Shown here piece by piece: positions 25,062 through 33,347 of a stretch of DNA of 64,000 nt (position 1 is the first letter of the stretch; the number at the start of each line of letters is the position of its first letter). The position numbers were made by a program, and so were the translations under genes. The notes below the pieces were generated by a model. The model saw only the letters and a program-made list of their open reading frames with translations. It was not told where the DNA came from and did not search any database. This DNA comes from HR10 sp964615335 (GTDB taxonomy: Bacteria; Acidobacteriota; Blastocatellia; HR10), in NCBI GenBank assembly GCA_964615335.1, contig CAZTMT010000013.1, forward strand, positions 35,228-99,227, read 5' to 3'.

Positions 25062-26861
25062 TCAGTTCTTGCGGTAAAAAGAGAGGAAGCCCAAGCGTCC
25101 CCCTGTATTGAGCGGGCCGATTCCTCCCCAGATGATCATCTCCGCGCCCGTCCAGATGGCCGTATGCCCACTGCGCGGAGAAGGAGCATTGGAGCTGGTG
25201 AAACTGGACCAGCTATTAGCCCGCGGATCGTATCGGCCTCCAGAGCTTTGCGCTCCGTTGAGATTGGTCCCACCCCAGACGAGCATTTCCCCTCCCGTCC
25301 AGACGGCCGTATGCTGGCTTCGTCCATCCGGAGCATTGGCTGTGCTCACGGGCGACCAACTGTCGCGCGCCGGATCATATCGGCCTCCGTTCTGGAAGAA
25401 ATCAATGTTGTTGATCCCTCCCCAGATGACCATGACCGATCCCGTCCAGATGGCCGTATGATGACTGCGAGGGCTCGGCGCGCCATTAGTGCTCGTTGGC
25501 CTCCAGCTATCCGTCCGCGGATCATAGCGCCCGCCCGTGTTCGTGCGCGTTCCGCCGCTGCCCGCTCCTCCCCAGATGATCATCTCCGTTCCGGTCCAGA
25601 TGGCCGTGTGATTGCTTCGCGGGCTCGGCGCATTGGTCGTCGTAAGAGGCGTCCACGTGTCCGTGGCCGGATTGTAGCGGGCACCTGTATTTAAGGGGCC
25701 TCGACTATCGCTCCCCCCCCAGACGATCATCTCTGTTCCAGTCCAGATAGCTGTGTGGTTGCTTCGCGGGCTCGGCGCATTGGTCGTGCTCATGGGACGC
25801 CACGTATCGGTCGCCGGATCATAGCGGGCTCCTGTGTTGACGGGTCCCAGGAATCCGATTCCTCCCCAGATGATCATCTCCGTTCCGGTCCAGATGGCCG
25901 TGTGGTTGCTTCGCGGGCTCGGCGCATTGGTCGTACTCACGGGACGCCACGTATCGGTCGCCGGATCGTAACGAGCCCCCGTGTTGGTGAATCCTCCGAT
26001 GATGAGCGTGCTTCCTCCCCAGACGATCATCTCCGTTCCGGTCCAGATGGCTGTATGCCCGCTGCGGCCGCTCGGTGCTCCGGTGAGCGATGTCGGAAAC
26101 CACACTTCGATCGCCGAACGTCCGATCTCGGAGAATCCCGACGCCACGATCCCCGAATCATTGGGCCGTCCCAGGATGATCGCCCCAGGGGGAAGCATTC
26201 CCTCGGCCGAAGCGACCACGCGCGTTGGTCCCGGTGGGCCGGGAGGGCCAGGCGGTCCCGCCGGTCCGCGCGGTCCCGGCGGGCCGGGAGGTCCTGTGGG
26301 GAAATCTACCACGCTCACGAAAACGGGTTCGGAGACCGGCTCGTATCTCTCCGGATCGCCCGCGACGGCGAGCGTCACCCGAACAAGCCCCACTTCGCTT
26401 GATGCGATCACTGCAACCTGAGCGCACACCCGATCTTCCGATCGAAACAGCTTGGGCTCCCCTTCGTACTGAAAGTCCAGCGCATTCTCCAGCACATCCA
26501 CACGCACGCTCCAATCTTCGGCCCGAAGCTGTGCCGACTCCAGGAACACCCGAGCTGGCTGATCCTCCAACAGCATCCGCGAATGATCCAGCAGCACGCG
26601 CCATACGTCTCCCCGATGCACGGGTTCGGTCGCCTGCGGATTCGCGTTGCTCACGCACACAAGAGCATGAGCGGACTCTCCGGCCGGGAAGAGGTCCGGC
26701 GCAACAGTCGCGCGCAAGGCTATGCGTCCGCCGGGCGCAGCCAGAATAGGCCAACCGACCATCAAAAGCGCCCCAAGCAGAAAGAACGCGAGCGCTCCCC
26801 GAGGACTCGCGGGCAAAGCCCGAATCCGACCGACGAACGCACGCTGTGTGGAGCTGACCAT
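25062..26861 (-). CDS. Secreted Kelch-repeat protein with a collagen-like segment
   Basis: This 599-residue protein has an N-terminal membrane or signal segment (about residues 18-42), then a beta-rich domain to about residue 190. A Gly-Pro-Pro collagen-like stretch of eight or more triplets (about residues 192-215) follows, and then a Kelch-type propeller from about 265 to the end. The Kelch units are about 50 residues long, each with HTAIWTGTEMIVWGG and TGARYDPATDTW. The start at 26861 (MVSSTQ) has GGGAGGAG just upstream. Function unknown; a surface or extracellular binding protein is likely. Confidence 0.75.
   Translation of the reverse strand: MVSSTQRAFVGRIRALPASPRGALAFFLLGALLMVGWPILAAPGGRIALRATVAPDLFPAGESAHALVCVSNANPQATEPVHRGDVWRVLLDHSRMLLEDQPARVFLESAQLRAEDWSVRVDVLENALDFQYEGEPKLFRSEDRVCAQVAVIASSEVGLVRVTLAVAGDPERYEPVSEPVFVSVVDFPTGPPGPPGPRGPAGPPGPPGPPGPTRVVASAEGMLPPGAIILGRPNDSGIVASGFSEIGRSAIEVWFPTSLTGAPSGRSGHTAIWTGTEMIVWGGSTLIIGGFTNTGARYDPATDTWRPVSTTNAPSPRSNHTAIWTGTEMIIWGGIGFLGPVNTGARYDPATDTWRPMSTTNAPSPRSNHTAIWTGTEMIVWGGSDSRGPLNTGARYNPATDTWTPLTTTNAPSPRSNHTAIWTGTEMIIWGGAGSGGTRTNTGGRYDPRTDSWRPTSTNGAPSPRSHHTAIWTGSVMVIWGGINNIDFFQNGGRYDPARDSWSPVSTANAPDGRSQHTAVWTGGEMLVWGGTNLNGAQSSGGRYDPRANSWSSFTSSNAPSPRSGHTAIWTGAEMIIWGGIGPLNTGGRLGFLSFYRKN
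25090..26095 (-). repeat. Tandem Kelch units, nearly identical in DNA
   Basis: Units of about 150 bp repeat through the Kelch part. Blocks such as CCCAGATGATCATCTC and GCTTCGCGGGCTCGGCGC recur near 25572, 25720, 25867 and 26020 with few changes. Such identity points to recent unit duplication or gene conversion. Confidence 0.7.
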
Positions 26862-26952
26862 TTCTCCTCCCTTTCGATCCATCACCCTCTTCGCCGTTCA
26901 TTCGCTTGGACTCCGAACGCCGCTCGAAATGTTGCACACAATCTTCTGAACC

Positions 26953-26981
26953 TTGACAGAGCATGTTGGCTGCTCTATTAA
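26953..26981 (+). promoter_or_regulatory. Sigma-70 promoter for the second Asp-box protein
   Basis: TTGACA (26953-26958), 17-bp spacer, TATTAA (26976-26981), about 33 bp upstream of the start codon. Confidence 0.65.
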
Positions 26982-27013
26982 GTGGCGGGAGATCACAAGG
27001 AGGACAGACGACA

Positions 27014-28843
27014 ATGGGAACAAGAGGCGGCAAATACGCTTCCTTTTTCCTGATCCTGTGCGCGATCGCATTTCCCTGGGAAAGCCGCTCTGTGAGGGCT
27101 CAGCTTCCGTTCTGGGAACAAACCGGAGGACCTTTCGGCGGGACAATCCTCTCGCTGGCCGTGACGCCTTCGGGCGTGCTCTTTGCCGGAGCTGCCGGCG
27201 GCGGTCTCTTTCGCTCCGAGAATCGCGGAGAGAGCTGGACACAAGTCGCCATGTTTGGCGCCGATGTGCTCGCTCTGGCTGTTGGGCCCAACGACGAGAT
27301 CCTGGCCGGGACCGCGGGCCAGGGCGTCTATCGTTCGCGCGACGGGGGCGCCAACTGGACGGCCGTGAACACAGGACTCAGAAATCTTTTCGTTCAAGCC
27401 CTCTTTATCGCCGAGGATTTCATCCTCGCGGGAACATTCGGCGGCGGCATCTTTCGTTCGACCGACGGGGGCGAGAGCTGGACCGCCGTGAATTTCGGCA
27501 TCGCGAATTTCGACATCCGAACCTTCGCCGTGGATTCACAGGGATGGATCTACGCCGGGGCTAACGGTGAGCTGTACCGTTCGAAAGACCGGGGACAGAG
27601 CTGGCGTTTCACGTTTCATCTGGGCCTGCTCAATAACAACATCAAACAGATCGTCATCGCACCCGACAACACCATCTACGTCGGCACGCTCGGCGGGGGC
27701 ATTTTCCGCTCCACCGATAATGCGGATCACTTTGAGGCCGTCAATGAAGGCCTTGGAGATCTGCAGATCCTGGCGCTTGCGCGCGCACCGGACGGCGCAC
27801 TCTTTGCGGGAACACAAAGGAACGGCATCTTTCGCTCCCTCGATGGCGGCGCGAGCTGGCAGGGGGTGAGCACCGGACTGGAGAGTCTCACGGTTCCCAC
27901 GATATTGCCCACAGACCAGGGAGATCTCTTCGCCGGGACGCTCGGGGCCGGCATCTTTCGTTCGACCGACAACGGAAGCCTCTGGAGAGCTGCCAATCAA
28001 GGGCTGATCGCTTCGATCGTCCTTTCTCTCGTGAGCCGAGCCGATGGCACTCTCGTTGCGGGGACGGCTGGAGGGGGACTCTTCCTCTCTCGCAATCAGG
28101 GAGAGAGCTTCACGCGCGTGCTCTCACTCACAACAGACGGATTGGCCCTTGCTGTGACGCGAGGGGGGACATTTGTGGCGGGGACTCCCTTGGGAGTCTT
28201 CCTCTCGCGCGACGGGGAGACATGGACGCTCGCCGGACTGGCCAATCTCCCCGTGCGTTCGCTCCTTGTCGCCCCCAACGGGGATATTCTCGCCGGGACG
28301 GAGATCGGCATCTTTCGCTCAAGCGACGGCGGAGCGAGCTGGAGGCGTTCGGGTCTTTTCGGACGTCGCATCCTCGCTCTCACCGCCACTCCGGACGGCC
28401 ACCTTTTCGCCGGGACGGGCAACGGGGTCTTCCGCTCGACCGATAACGGCCAGAAGTGGAGCGGATACGGGCTCTCGGGCATAGCCGGGATCGGAGGACA
28501 GGAGATCCGAGCGCTCGCCGCTCTGCCGGACCGACAGCTTCTCGCCGCGACCTCGCGCGGAGTCTTTCGCACGCCGGTACAGGAGAAGCCCCGATGGGAA
28601 CGCGTCCAAACCGGCCTGACTAGCCCAGACGTGCGCGCGCTCATCGTCGCGGCAAACGGCCACATTTTCGCCGCGACGGCTCAGGGCGTCTTTCGCTCCC
28701 GCGATGCCGGAGAAACGTGGGCACCGGTCACGCTCGGCCTGACTAACCCTTCGGTTCGTGCGCTCGCTCTGGACGCGCGCCAGGTCCTCTATGCCGGGAC
28801 ACACGGAAGCGGCGTCTTCCGCAGCACGCGCCCAGTAACATGA
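27014..28843 (+). CDS. Secreted Asp-box (BNR/sortilin-like) propeller protein, long paralogue
   Basis: This 609-residue protein begins with a signal peptide (about residues 1-30, SFFLILCAIAFPW). It is made of about twelve or more repeats with Asp-box cores such as FRSENRGESWT, YRSRDGGANWT, FRSTDGGESWT and FRSSDGGASWR. Several repeats are degenerate (FRSTDNADHFE, FLSRNQGESFT). The number of blades suggests two propellers in a row. It is a clear paralogue of the protein at 16518. The start at 27014 is supported by AAGGAGG 10 nt upstream. Its stop overlaps the start of rnhB by 4 bp. No enzyme motif was recognised. Confidence 0.75.
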   Translation: MGTRGGKYASFFLILCAIAFPWESRSVRAQLPFWEQTGGPFGGTILSLAVTPSGVLFAGAAGGGLFRSENRGESWTQVAMFGADVLALAVGPNDEILAGTAGQGVYRSRDGGANWTAVNTGLRNLFVQALFIAEDFILAGTFGGGIFRSTDGGESWTAVNFGIANFDIRTFAVDSQGWIYAGANGELYRSKDRGQSWRFTFHLGLLNNNIKQIVIAPDNTIYVGTLGGGIFRSTDNADHFEAVNEGLGDLQILALARAPDGALFAGTQRNGIFRSLDGGASWQGVSTGLESLTVPTILPTDQGDLFAGTLGAGIFRSTDNGSLWRAANQGLIASIVLSLVSRADGTLVAGTAGGGLFLSRNQGESFTRVLSLTTDGLALAVTRGGTFVAGTPLGVFLSRDGETWTLAGLANLPVRSLLVAPNGDILAGTEIGIFRSSDGGASWRRSGLFGRRILALTATPDGHLFAGTGNGVFRSTDNGQKWSGYGLSGIAGIGGQEIRALAALPDRQLLAATSRGVFRTPVQEKPRWERVQTGLTSPDVRALIVAANGHIFAATAQGVFRSRDAGETWAPVTLGLTNPSVRALALDARQVLYAGTHGSGVFRSTRPVT

Positions 28844-29520
28844 CGCGCCGAAGCCTTCAGGATCGCCATCCGGCAGAATCCTGCCGAGAGGCTTCTCCAC
28901 CCAGGAGGTTTGCGCCCGAAGTGCGAACCTGTACGGCCCGCTTGGAGCAAGAGCTTCGCCAGCTCGGCTATCGGCTCATCGCGGGTGTGGACGAGGTCGG
29001 CCGCGGCGCCTGGGCCGGCCCTGTCGTCGCCGCCGCCGTGATCCTGGATCTCGATCGCCTTCCCGAGGGAATTGATGACTCCAAGCGCCTCACCCCTGCC
29101 CGCCGTGAAGAACTGGCCCGCGCAATTCAAAGCCACGCCGTGGCTTTTTCATTGGGCGCCGCCGACGCCCGCGAAATAGATCAAGTGAATATCCTGCGCG
29201 CAACCGTGCTCGCCATGAGGCGAGCCATCGAAGGGCTTCGCCCGCCGCCAGATTTCCTGCTCATTGATGCTGTGGAATTAAACGGCCTCTTGATCCCCCA
29301 GCGAGCGATCCTTCACGGGGACCAGCTCTCGGTCTCCATCGCGGCGGCTTCCATTGTCGCCAAGGTCGCGCGCGATCGCCTCATGCGCGAGTACGATCGC
29401 CTCTATCCGGGCTATGGTTTCGCCCGACACGTCGGCTACGGCACACGGCAACATCGCGAGGCCCTCGCCCGCCTGGGCCCTTGCCCCATCCACCGCAGGA
29501 CCTTTCGCGGAGTCCGCTGA
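28840..29520 (+). CDS. rnhB: Ribonuclease HII
   Basis: This 226-residue enzyme cuts RNA in RNA-DNA hybrids and removes misincorporated ribonucleotides. The catalytic signature is AGVDEVGRGAWAGPVVAAAV (Asp-Glu pair). GIDDSKRL, LLIDAVEL and SIVAKVARDRLM supply the other metal ligands and substrate contacts, and GYGTRQHREAL is the usual C-terminal motif. The first 30 or so residues are not part of the fold, so a later start is possible. The overlapping ATGA with the upstream gene nevertheless favours 28840. Confidence 0.92.
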   Translation: MTRRSLQDRHPAESCREASPPRRFAPEVRTCTARLEQELRQLGYRLIAGVDEVGRGAWAGPVVAAAVILDLDRLPEGIDDSKRLTPARREELARAIQSHAVAFSLGAADAREIDQVNILRATVLAMRRAIEGLRPPPDFLLIDAVELNGLLIPQRAILHGDQLSVSIAAASIVAKVARDRLMREYDRLYPGYGFARHVGYGTRQHREALARLGPCPIHRRTFRGVR

Positions 29521-29586
29521 GGCATTACACTCGCTCTGGCTCAAAGCGCCGCCCTGGCGATCCCCTCAAGCCGGAGCCGCCGCTTT

Positions 29587-29796
29587 TCAAAGAAGGAACA
29601 GAAGGGATTCCGACTGCCCCGCAACGGCGATCAAAATGAGGGGCAAAACAAAGACAACAATCAACGCGGGACTGGAAAAGATCGTCCCCGGCAAGATCAA
29701 CGCCAAAAGCATCAGAGCCAGATGGGGAATCACCAGCGAGGAAAACACCCACAAAGACGGGCCAGCTAAAAGAGTACCGAGCACAAGCTTCTTCAT
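29587..29796 (-). CDS. Small hydrophobic membrane protein, paralogue A
   Basis: The product has 69 residues and starts MKKLVLGTLLAGPSLW, with GGGAGGAAC as ribosome-binding site at 29797-29808. Almost the whole length is hydrophobic, giving two predicted membrane helices (about residues 8-34 and 42-60). No family is recognised. The first 20 residues resemble the start of the neighbouring 80-residue protein (MKK, then GP and LW in the same places), so the two look like paralogues. It lies 52 bp after that gene on the same strand. Confidence 0.55.
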   Translation of the reverse strand: MKKLVLGTLLAGPSLWVFSSLVIPHLALMLLALILPGTIFSSPALIVVFVLPLILIAVAGQSESLLFLL

Positions 29797-29848
29797 AAGT
29801 TCCTCCCTGAACAGATGCACAATCAGTCTTCGATACGCCAGCCCAACT

Positions 29849-30091
29849 TCAGAGCGCGAAAACGAGAATCGCAGGAGGCAGAATAATACTGCTGAGACCA
29901 AGCCCAAGATCCAACACTTCTCCCAGGACTGAGCCCGCAACAAGCGCTAAGAGCTGAATGAAGGTCAATCCCCCTCCTCCCAGGCCGAGCAACTGAAGGA
30001 GAATGCTGACGACGCTTGGGACAAGAGCCCCGGTGCTCTGCCACAGAAGCAGCGGGCCGAAAGCCAGAGCGAACACATGTCTTTTCTTCAT
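29849..30091 (-). CDS. Small hydrophobic membrane protein, paralogue B
   Basis: The product has 80 residues and starts MKKRHVFALAFGPLLLW. AGGAGGGAG lies about 9 nt upstream of its ATG. It is strongly hydrophobic with a Gly-rich centre (LLQLLGLGGGGLTF) and two to three predicted membrane helices. No known family is recognised. A near-consensus promoter directly upstream shows that it is a real, probably well-expressed gene. The frame could extend to 30160, but that would put the start inside the transcribed leader. Confidence 0.55.
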   Translation of the reverse strand: MKKRHVFALAFGPLLLWQSTGALVPSVVSILLQLLGLGGGGLTFIQLLALVAGSVLGEVLDLGLGLSSIILPPAILVFAL

Positions 30092-30141
30092 ACGCCTCGC
30101 TCCCTCCTGAAACTTCACCTTCTGCCACACAGGGCACACGT

Positions 30142-30170
30142 AGTATATTGGTGCTCCCAATCTCTGTCAA
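30142..30170 (-). promoter_or_regulatory. Near-consensus sigma-70 promoter for the small membrane proteins
   Basis: On the minus strand TTGACA (30165-30170), 17-bp spacer, TATACT (30142-30147), about 50 bp upstream of the first small gene. Confidence 0.75.
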
Positions 30171-30233
30171 GGGAATTCTCTAACCGCCTTTGAAAGAAGG
30201 GAAAAACTTAGAGAATCCCGCTCGGTTGCTTCA

Positions 30234-30265
30234 AGAAAGAAAAGCCCCGAGCCGCAGCTCGGGGC
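30234..30265 (-). terminator. Rho-independent terminator of the cold-shock gene
   Basis: On the minus strand GCCCCGAGC and GGCTCGGGGC form a GC-rich hairpin (30244-30265) followed by a T-rich tract (TTTTCTTTCTT, 30234-30243). It starts about 20 bp after the stop of the cold-shock gene. Confidence 0.8.
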
Positions 30266-30285
30266 CTGACGGGAACCAGTTGAGA

Positions 30286-30492
30286 TTATCTCACTCTCTC
30301 GACGTTCTCCGCTTGAAGGCCTTTTGGCCCCCGCACGACATCAAAGGTCACGATCTCCCCCTCTTCCAGGGATCGAAAACCTTCGGACCGGATCGCCGTA
30401 TAATGGACGAAGACATCGCCGCCCTCCTGGCGTTCGATGAATCCGTACCCTTTCTTGTTGTTGAACCATTTGACACGTCCTGTTTCTCGCAC
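30286..30492 (-). CDS. Cold-shock (CspA-family) RNA-binding protein
   Basis: The single OB-fold protein contains GRVKWFNNKKGYGFIERQ, with the RNP1 motif KGYGFI, and DVFVHYTAI with the RNP2 motif. It binds single-stranded RNA and acts as an RNA chaperone. The GTG at 30492 is preferred as start, since AAGGAG lies 8 nt upstream and gives the usual length of 68 residues. An in-frame ATG at 30522 would add 10 residues but has no ribosome-binding site. A strong terminator follows. Confidence 0.88.
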   Translation of the reverse strand: MRETGRVKWFNNKKGYGFIERQEGGDVFVHYTAIRSEGFRSLEEGEIVTFDVVRGPKGLQAENVERVR

Positions 30493-30707
30493 TTCTTTCA
30501 CTCCTTTCTCAAAATTTTCCATTGCTCGTGCCGCTTCCGATCTCTTCCTCAGGCTGAGGAGACATCTTCGGCCTTTCGAGCAACGGCCTAGAGCGTACAG
30601 CAAGTGCCGCCGAAAGTCAACAGGCCCGGGTTCCCTGGCGCAAGAGGTCCAGTGAGTTTCTGGGGGCCGGTAATTTACGAAAATAAGCGAGCCACTAATT
30701 AAAATAC

Positions 30708-30735
30708 TTGACAAATAGGTTTATGATAGTATAAT
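30708..30735 (+). promoter_or_regulatory. Consensus sigma-70 promoter for the HTH gene
   Basis: TTGACA (30708-30713), 16-bp spacer, TATAAT (30730-30735). Both boxes match the consensus perfectly, and the surrounding 100 bp is much more AT-rich than the rest of the window. Confidence 0.85.
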
Positions 30736-30777
30736 TCAGCCTTGTTTTAACAAAATTTAATAAGAAGGAGGTTAACG

Positions 30778-31164
30778 ATGACTCCGACATTCGCCAGGCA
30801 ACCGCTTCCAGAAGAGCGGAGGACGCTGGAGGAGTGGATCAAGAACCCTCCCTCGCGAGACCATTACATCCGGGCTCGGATCGTCCTGCTTTCGGCCCAG
30901 GGGATTCCGGCGCCGGATATTGCGCGGCGGATCGGGCGGCATGAGAGTCGCGTCCGCATGTGGATCCGACAATTCAACAGATTTGGGATCGAGGGTCTTC
31001 AGAGCGGCAAGCCTGCGGAAAAGCACAAGCGTATTCCTGAGATAGCGGATCTGCCGTCGGGCCCGCCCTCGCCGCAGGCAACCTCACGCGCAGGTACGTC
31101 CTGGGCTCATCAGGAGGAGGACATCGTGGAGAAGATCGTCCGCCATCTTCTCAGGCAGGCCTGA
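30778..31164 (+). CDS. Stand-alone helix-turn-helix protein of the IS630 N-domain type
   Basis: The protein has 128 residues. Residues 8-75 resemble the N-terminal homeodomain-like HTH of IS630-family transposases (RARIVLLSAQGIPAPDIARRIGRHESRVRMWIRQFNRFG). The DDE nuclease domain that should follow is absent; instead there is a short Pro-rich link and a helical tail (EEDIVEKIVRHLLRQA). The gene has a perfect promoter and the strong ribosome-binding site AAGAAGGAGG, and no terminal repeats were seen. It could be a transposase-derived regulator or the remnant of an insertion sequence. The first seems more likely given the intact expression signals. Confidence 0.65.
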   Translation: MTPTFARQPLPEERRTLEEWIKNPPSRDHYIRARIVLLSAQGIPAPDIARRIGRHESRVRMWIRQFNRFGIEGLQSGKPAEKHKRIPEIADLPSGPPSPQATSRAGTSWAHQEEDIVEKIVRHLLRQA

Positions 31165-31172
31165 GGATCGGG

Positions 31173-31213
31173 GCGGTCGCTCTGAGAGCCTGTAGGGGGC
31201 TCCGGGCGACCGC
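31173..31213 (+). terminator. Two-part stem-loop after the HTH gene
   Basis: GCGGTCG (31173-31179) pairs with CGACCGC (31207-31213), and inside it GAGCC (31186-31190) pairs with GGCTC (31198-31202). It begins 8 bp after the HTH stop. There is no T-run, so its function as a terminator is uncertain. Confidence 0.4.
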
Positions 31214-31347
31214 TTCGCTTCTGGGCGAGCGGGAAATATCTTTTGCCGGAAAAAACTTGGGGATTTTCTGCCTCCTTGATAGTATAATCCCGCAATGGCT
31301 GGAGAAACTTGGGGCTCTCGCGAGGGGATGCCCCTTAAGGAGGCGAC

Positions 31348-31689
31348 ATGAAAGGCAAGGGACTGACGAAAGCGGATTTGGCCGAGCATCTGGCTCAGAA
31401 ATTCGACCTGAGCAAGGCGACGGCTCGCCGAATCCTGGAGGAATTGGAGGCTTTGGCGGCCGAGCAGGTGAAGACGTCGGGCGTCTTCGCGCTGCCGGGA
31501 ATTGGGAAGCTTGTCCTCTCGGAGCGAAAGGCTCGCACGGGGAGGCATCCGAAGACGGGCGAGCCCATTGAGATTCCGGCCCGAACGGTTTTGAAGTTTC
31601 GCATCGCGAAGACCCTGAAGACGGCCATCTTGAGCGCGCCCTCGGGCCAGCAGACGATGGCTTCAGGCGAAGCGCCCGCGTCCGAATGA
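31348..31689 (+). CDS. HU-family histone-like DNA-binding protein
   Basis: The protein has 113 residues. The HU fold covers about residues 5-95: LTKADLAEHLAQKF, then GVFALPGIGKLVLSERKART, GRHPKTGEPIEIPA and LKFRIAKTLK in the usual order. The DNA-binding arm has the conserved RxxRxGRxPxTGE pattern and the Pro that intercalates. A C-terminal tail of about 18 residues is rich in Ala, Ser and Gln. A TATAAT box is at 31283-31288, but its -35 box is poor. It probably compacts or bends DNA. Confidence 0.88.
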   Translation: MKGKGLTKADLAEHLAQKFDLSKATARRILEELEALAAEQVKTSGVFALPGIGKLVLSERKARTGRHPKTGEPIEIPARTVLKFRIAKTLKTAILSAPSGQQTMASGEAPASE

Positions 31690-31795
31690 CTGCCGGAACG
31701 GACGGCTGCCGGGCCGAACACATTTTCCAGACTTTTTCGGCTCGACTTTCGTCTTCTGAAGGCGGAAGAGGCGAGGTCATTTCAGGGAGGATATT

Positions 31796-33337
31796 ATGCC
31801 GCTTGACGAATACGACAAGATCGCACATCTGCTTCGCCGTGCTGGGTTCACAGCCCATCCCGATGAGCTGGAGATGGCGGCGGCCCGGGGTCTTCAGGCC
31901 ACCGTGGATGACCTGTTGAACTTCGAACGATTTCCTGATGTCCCGCCTGATCCAGACCTCCTCTCGGCTCTGGATCTCCCGCAATCCGACTTCGACCGGA
32001 TTCGGGGGAACTTCCTGAGCGGACTGACGCGCTGGTGGCTCCACGCCATGGCGACGACTCAGCGGTCCCTTCAGGAGAAGATGGTCCTTTTCTGGCATGG
32101 ACTTTTTGCCACATCGGTTGCGGGCCTGAACTTCTGGCAACAAATTTACCTGCAGAACGAGAACTTTCGCGGGAATTTCGATCCGGATACGGGTCAGATT
32201 CTCCGACCAGCCCCCGGGAACCCGTTTCCTGTCGGGAACTTCCGCCGCATGCTCGAGTATCTGACCAAAGACCCGGCCATGCTCTTCTGGCTGGACAATC
32301 AGCTCAACGAGAAGAAGAGCAGCGAAGTGGGAAGCAACGAGAACTACGCGCGCGAGCTGCACGAACTCTTCTCGATGGGCGTCGAGGATGTCGTGGCGAA
32401 GGTCCCCAACTACACGGAGCGAGACATCCGGCAGGCCTCTCGCGCTCTGACGGGATGGCGGGTCCGGCGCTCGGGGGGATTCACCTTCCCGCGCGTCTTC
32501 TTCTTCGATGCCGCCCGGCACGATTTCGGACCGTACGAACACTTGGGTAAGCGCGGGGGCAACAATGCCGATTTCATCTTCGACAACATCGTGCGCCATC
32601 GCAATCCCGGGCAGAAGCAGAGTGCTGTCGGGCGGTTCCTCGGATATCGTCTCTTCACCTTCTTCGGCTACGATGATCCCGAACCGGAGATCATCAATGC
32701 GCTGGCTGATGTCTTCGATGGAGCCCACGGGGAGGAACCGTACATCATTCGCAATATGCTGCGCACGATGTTCACGCCGGGCAATCTCGTCTCCGAAGCG
32801 TTCTATTCGGAGCGGGCCTTTCGCGCGCACGTCAAGAGCCCGACCGAGTACATCGTGAGCTTCATCCGCCTGCTCACGTTCGATCGGGCGACGGGTCGCC
32901 CCGATGGCCTCCCCTCGAACAATGCCTCCGCCGCGATGCGCCTCATTCAGAACGGGATGATCCAGATGGGGCAACAGCTTTTCGCCCCCCCGGATGTGAG
33001 CGGATGGCGAGAGGGTCTGGCCTGGATCAATACGACATCAGTGCTCGCGCGCTTCAATACGGCGGGCGATCTGCTGTCGGTGCTCGGTCAAGAGCTCTCG
33101 CGGCTGATCTTTCAGGCGGGACTTCAAGAGGCCATCGAGCGCCGTCGCTACGGTGAGATCGTGGATTTCTTCGCCCGCCTGCTCTGGCAGACGTCACCGA
33201 CAGACGAAGCGCGGCAGGTGCTCATCGCCTACCTGCAAGCGCCCGGCACCGATGGGCGCGCGCTGGATCTGGTGAATGTGAAGATCCGCGGGCTGATCCA
33301 CCTCATGGTGGGCGCTCCGGAATTTCAGTTGAGTTGA
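31796..33337 (+). CDS. DUF1800 family protein
   Basis: The protein has 513 residues. It begins LDEYDKIAHLLRRAGFTAHPDELEMA. Family blocks such as LTRWWLHAMATTQRSLQEKMVLFWHG, ELHELFSMG and DVSGWREGLAWINTTSVLARF are visible. DUF1800 proteins are widespread in Planctomycetes, Acidobacteriota and Proteobacteria and are almost always next to a DUF1501 protein, as here (10-bp gap). Their biochemical role is unknown. No signal peptide is evident. A ribosome-binding site (GGGAGG) precedes the ATG. Confidence 0.88.
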   Translation: MPLDEYDKIAHLLRRAGFTAHPDELEMAAARGLQATVDDLLNFERFPDVPPDPDLLSALDLPQSDFDRIRGNFLSGLTRWWLHAMATTQRSLQEKMVLFWHGLFATSVAGLNFWQQIYLQNENFRGNFDPDTGQILRPAPGNPFPVGNFRRMLEYLTKDPAMLFWLDNQLNEKKSSEVGSNENYARELHELFSMGVEDVVAKVPNYTERDIRQASRALTGWRVRRSGGFTFPRVFFFDAARHDFGPYEHLGKRGGNNADFIFDNIVRHRNPGQKQSAVGRFLGYRLFTFFGYDDPEPEIINALADVFDGAHGEEPYIIRNMLRTMFTPGNLVSEAFYSERAFRAHVKSPTEYIVSFIRLLTFDRATGRPDGLPSNNASAAMRLIQNGMIQMGQQLFAPPDVSGWREGLAWINTTSVLARFNTAGDLLSVLGQELSRLIFQAGLQEAIERRRYGEIVDFFARLLWQTSPTDEARQVLIAYLQAPGTDGRALDLVNVKIRGLIHLMVGAPEFQLS

Positions 33338-33347
33338 GGAGGCGCTT

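Noticed and set aside
30778..31164. A complete IS630-family insertion sequence
   Set aside because: No DDE domain, terminal inverted repeats or target-site duplication could be seen, only the HTH part.
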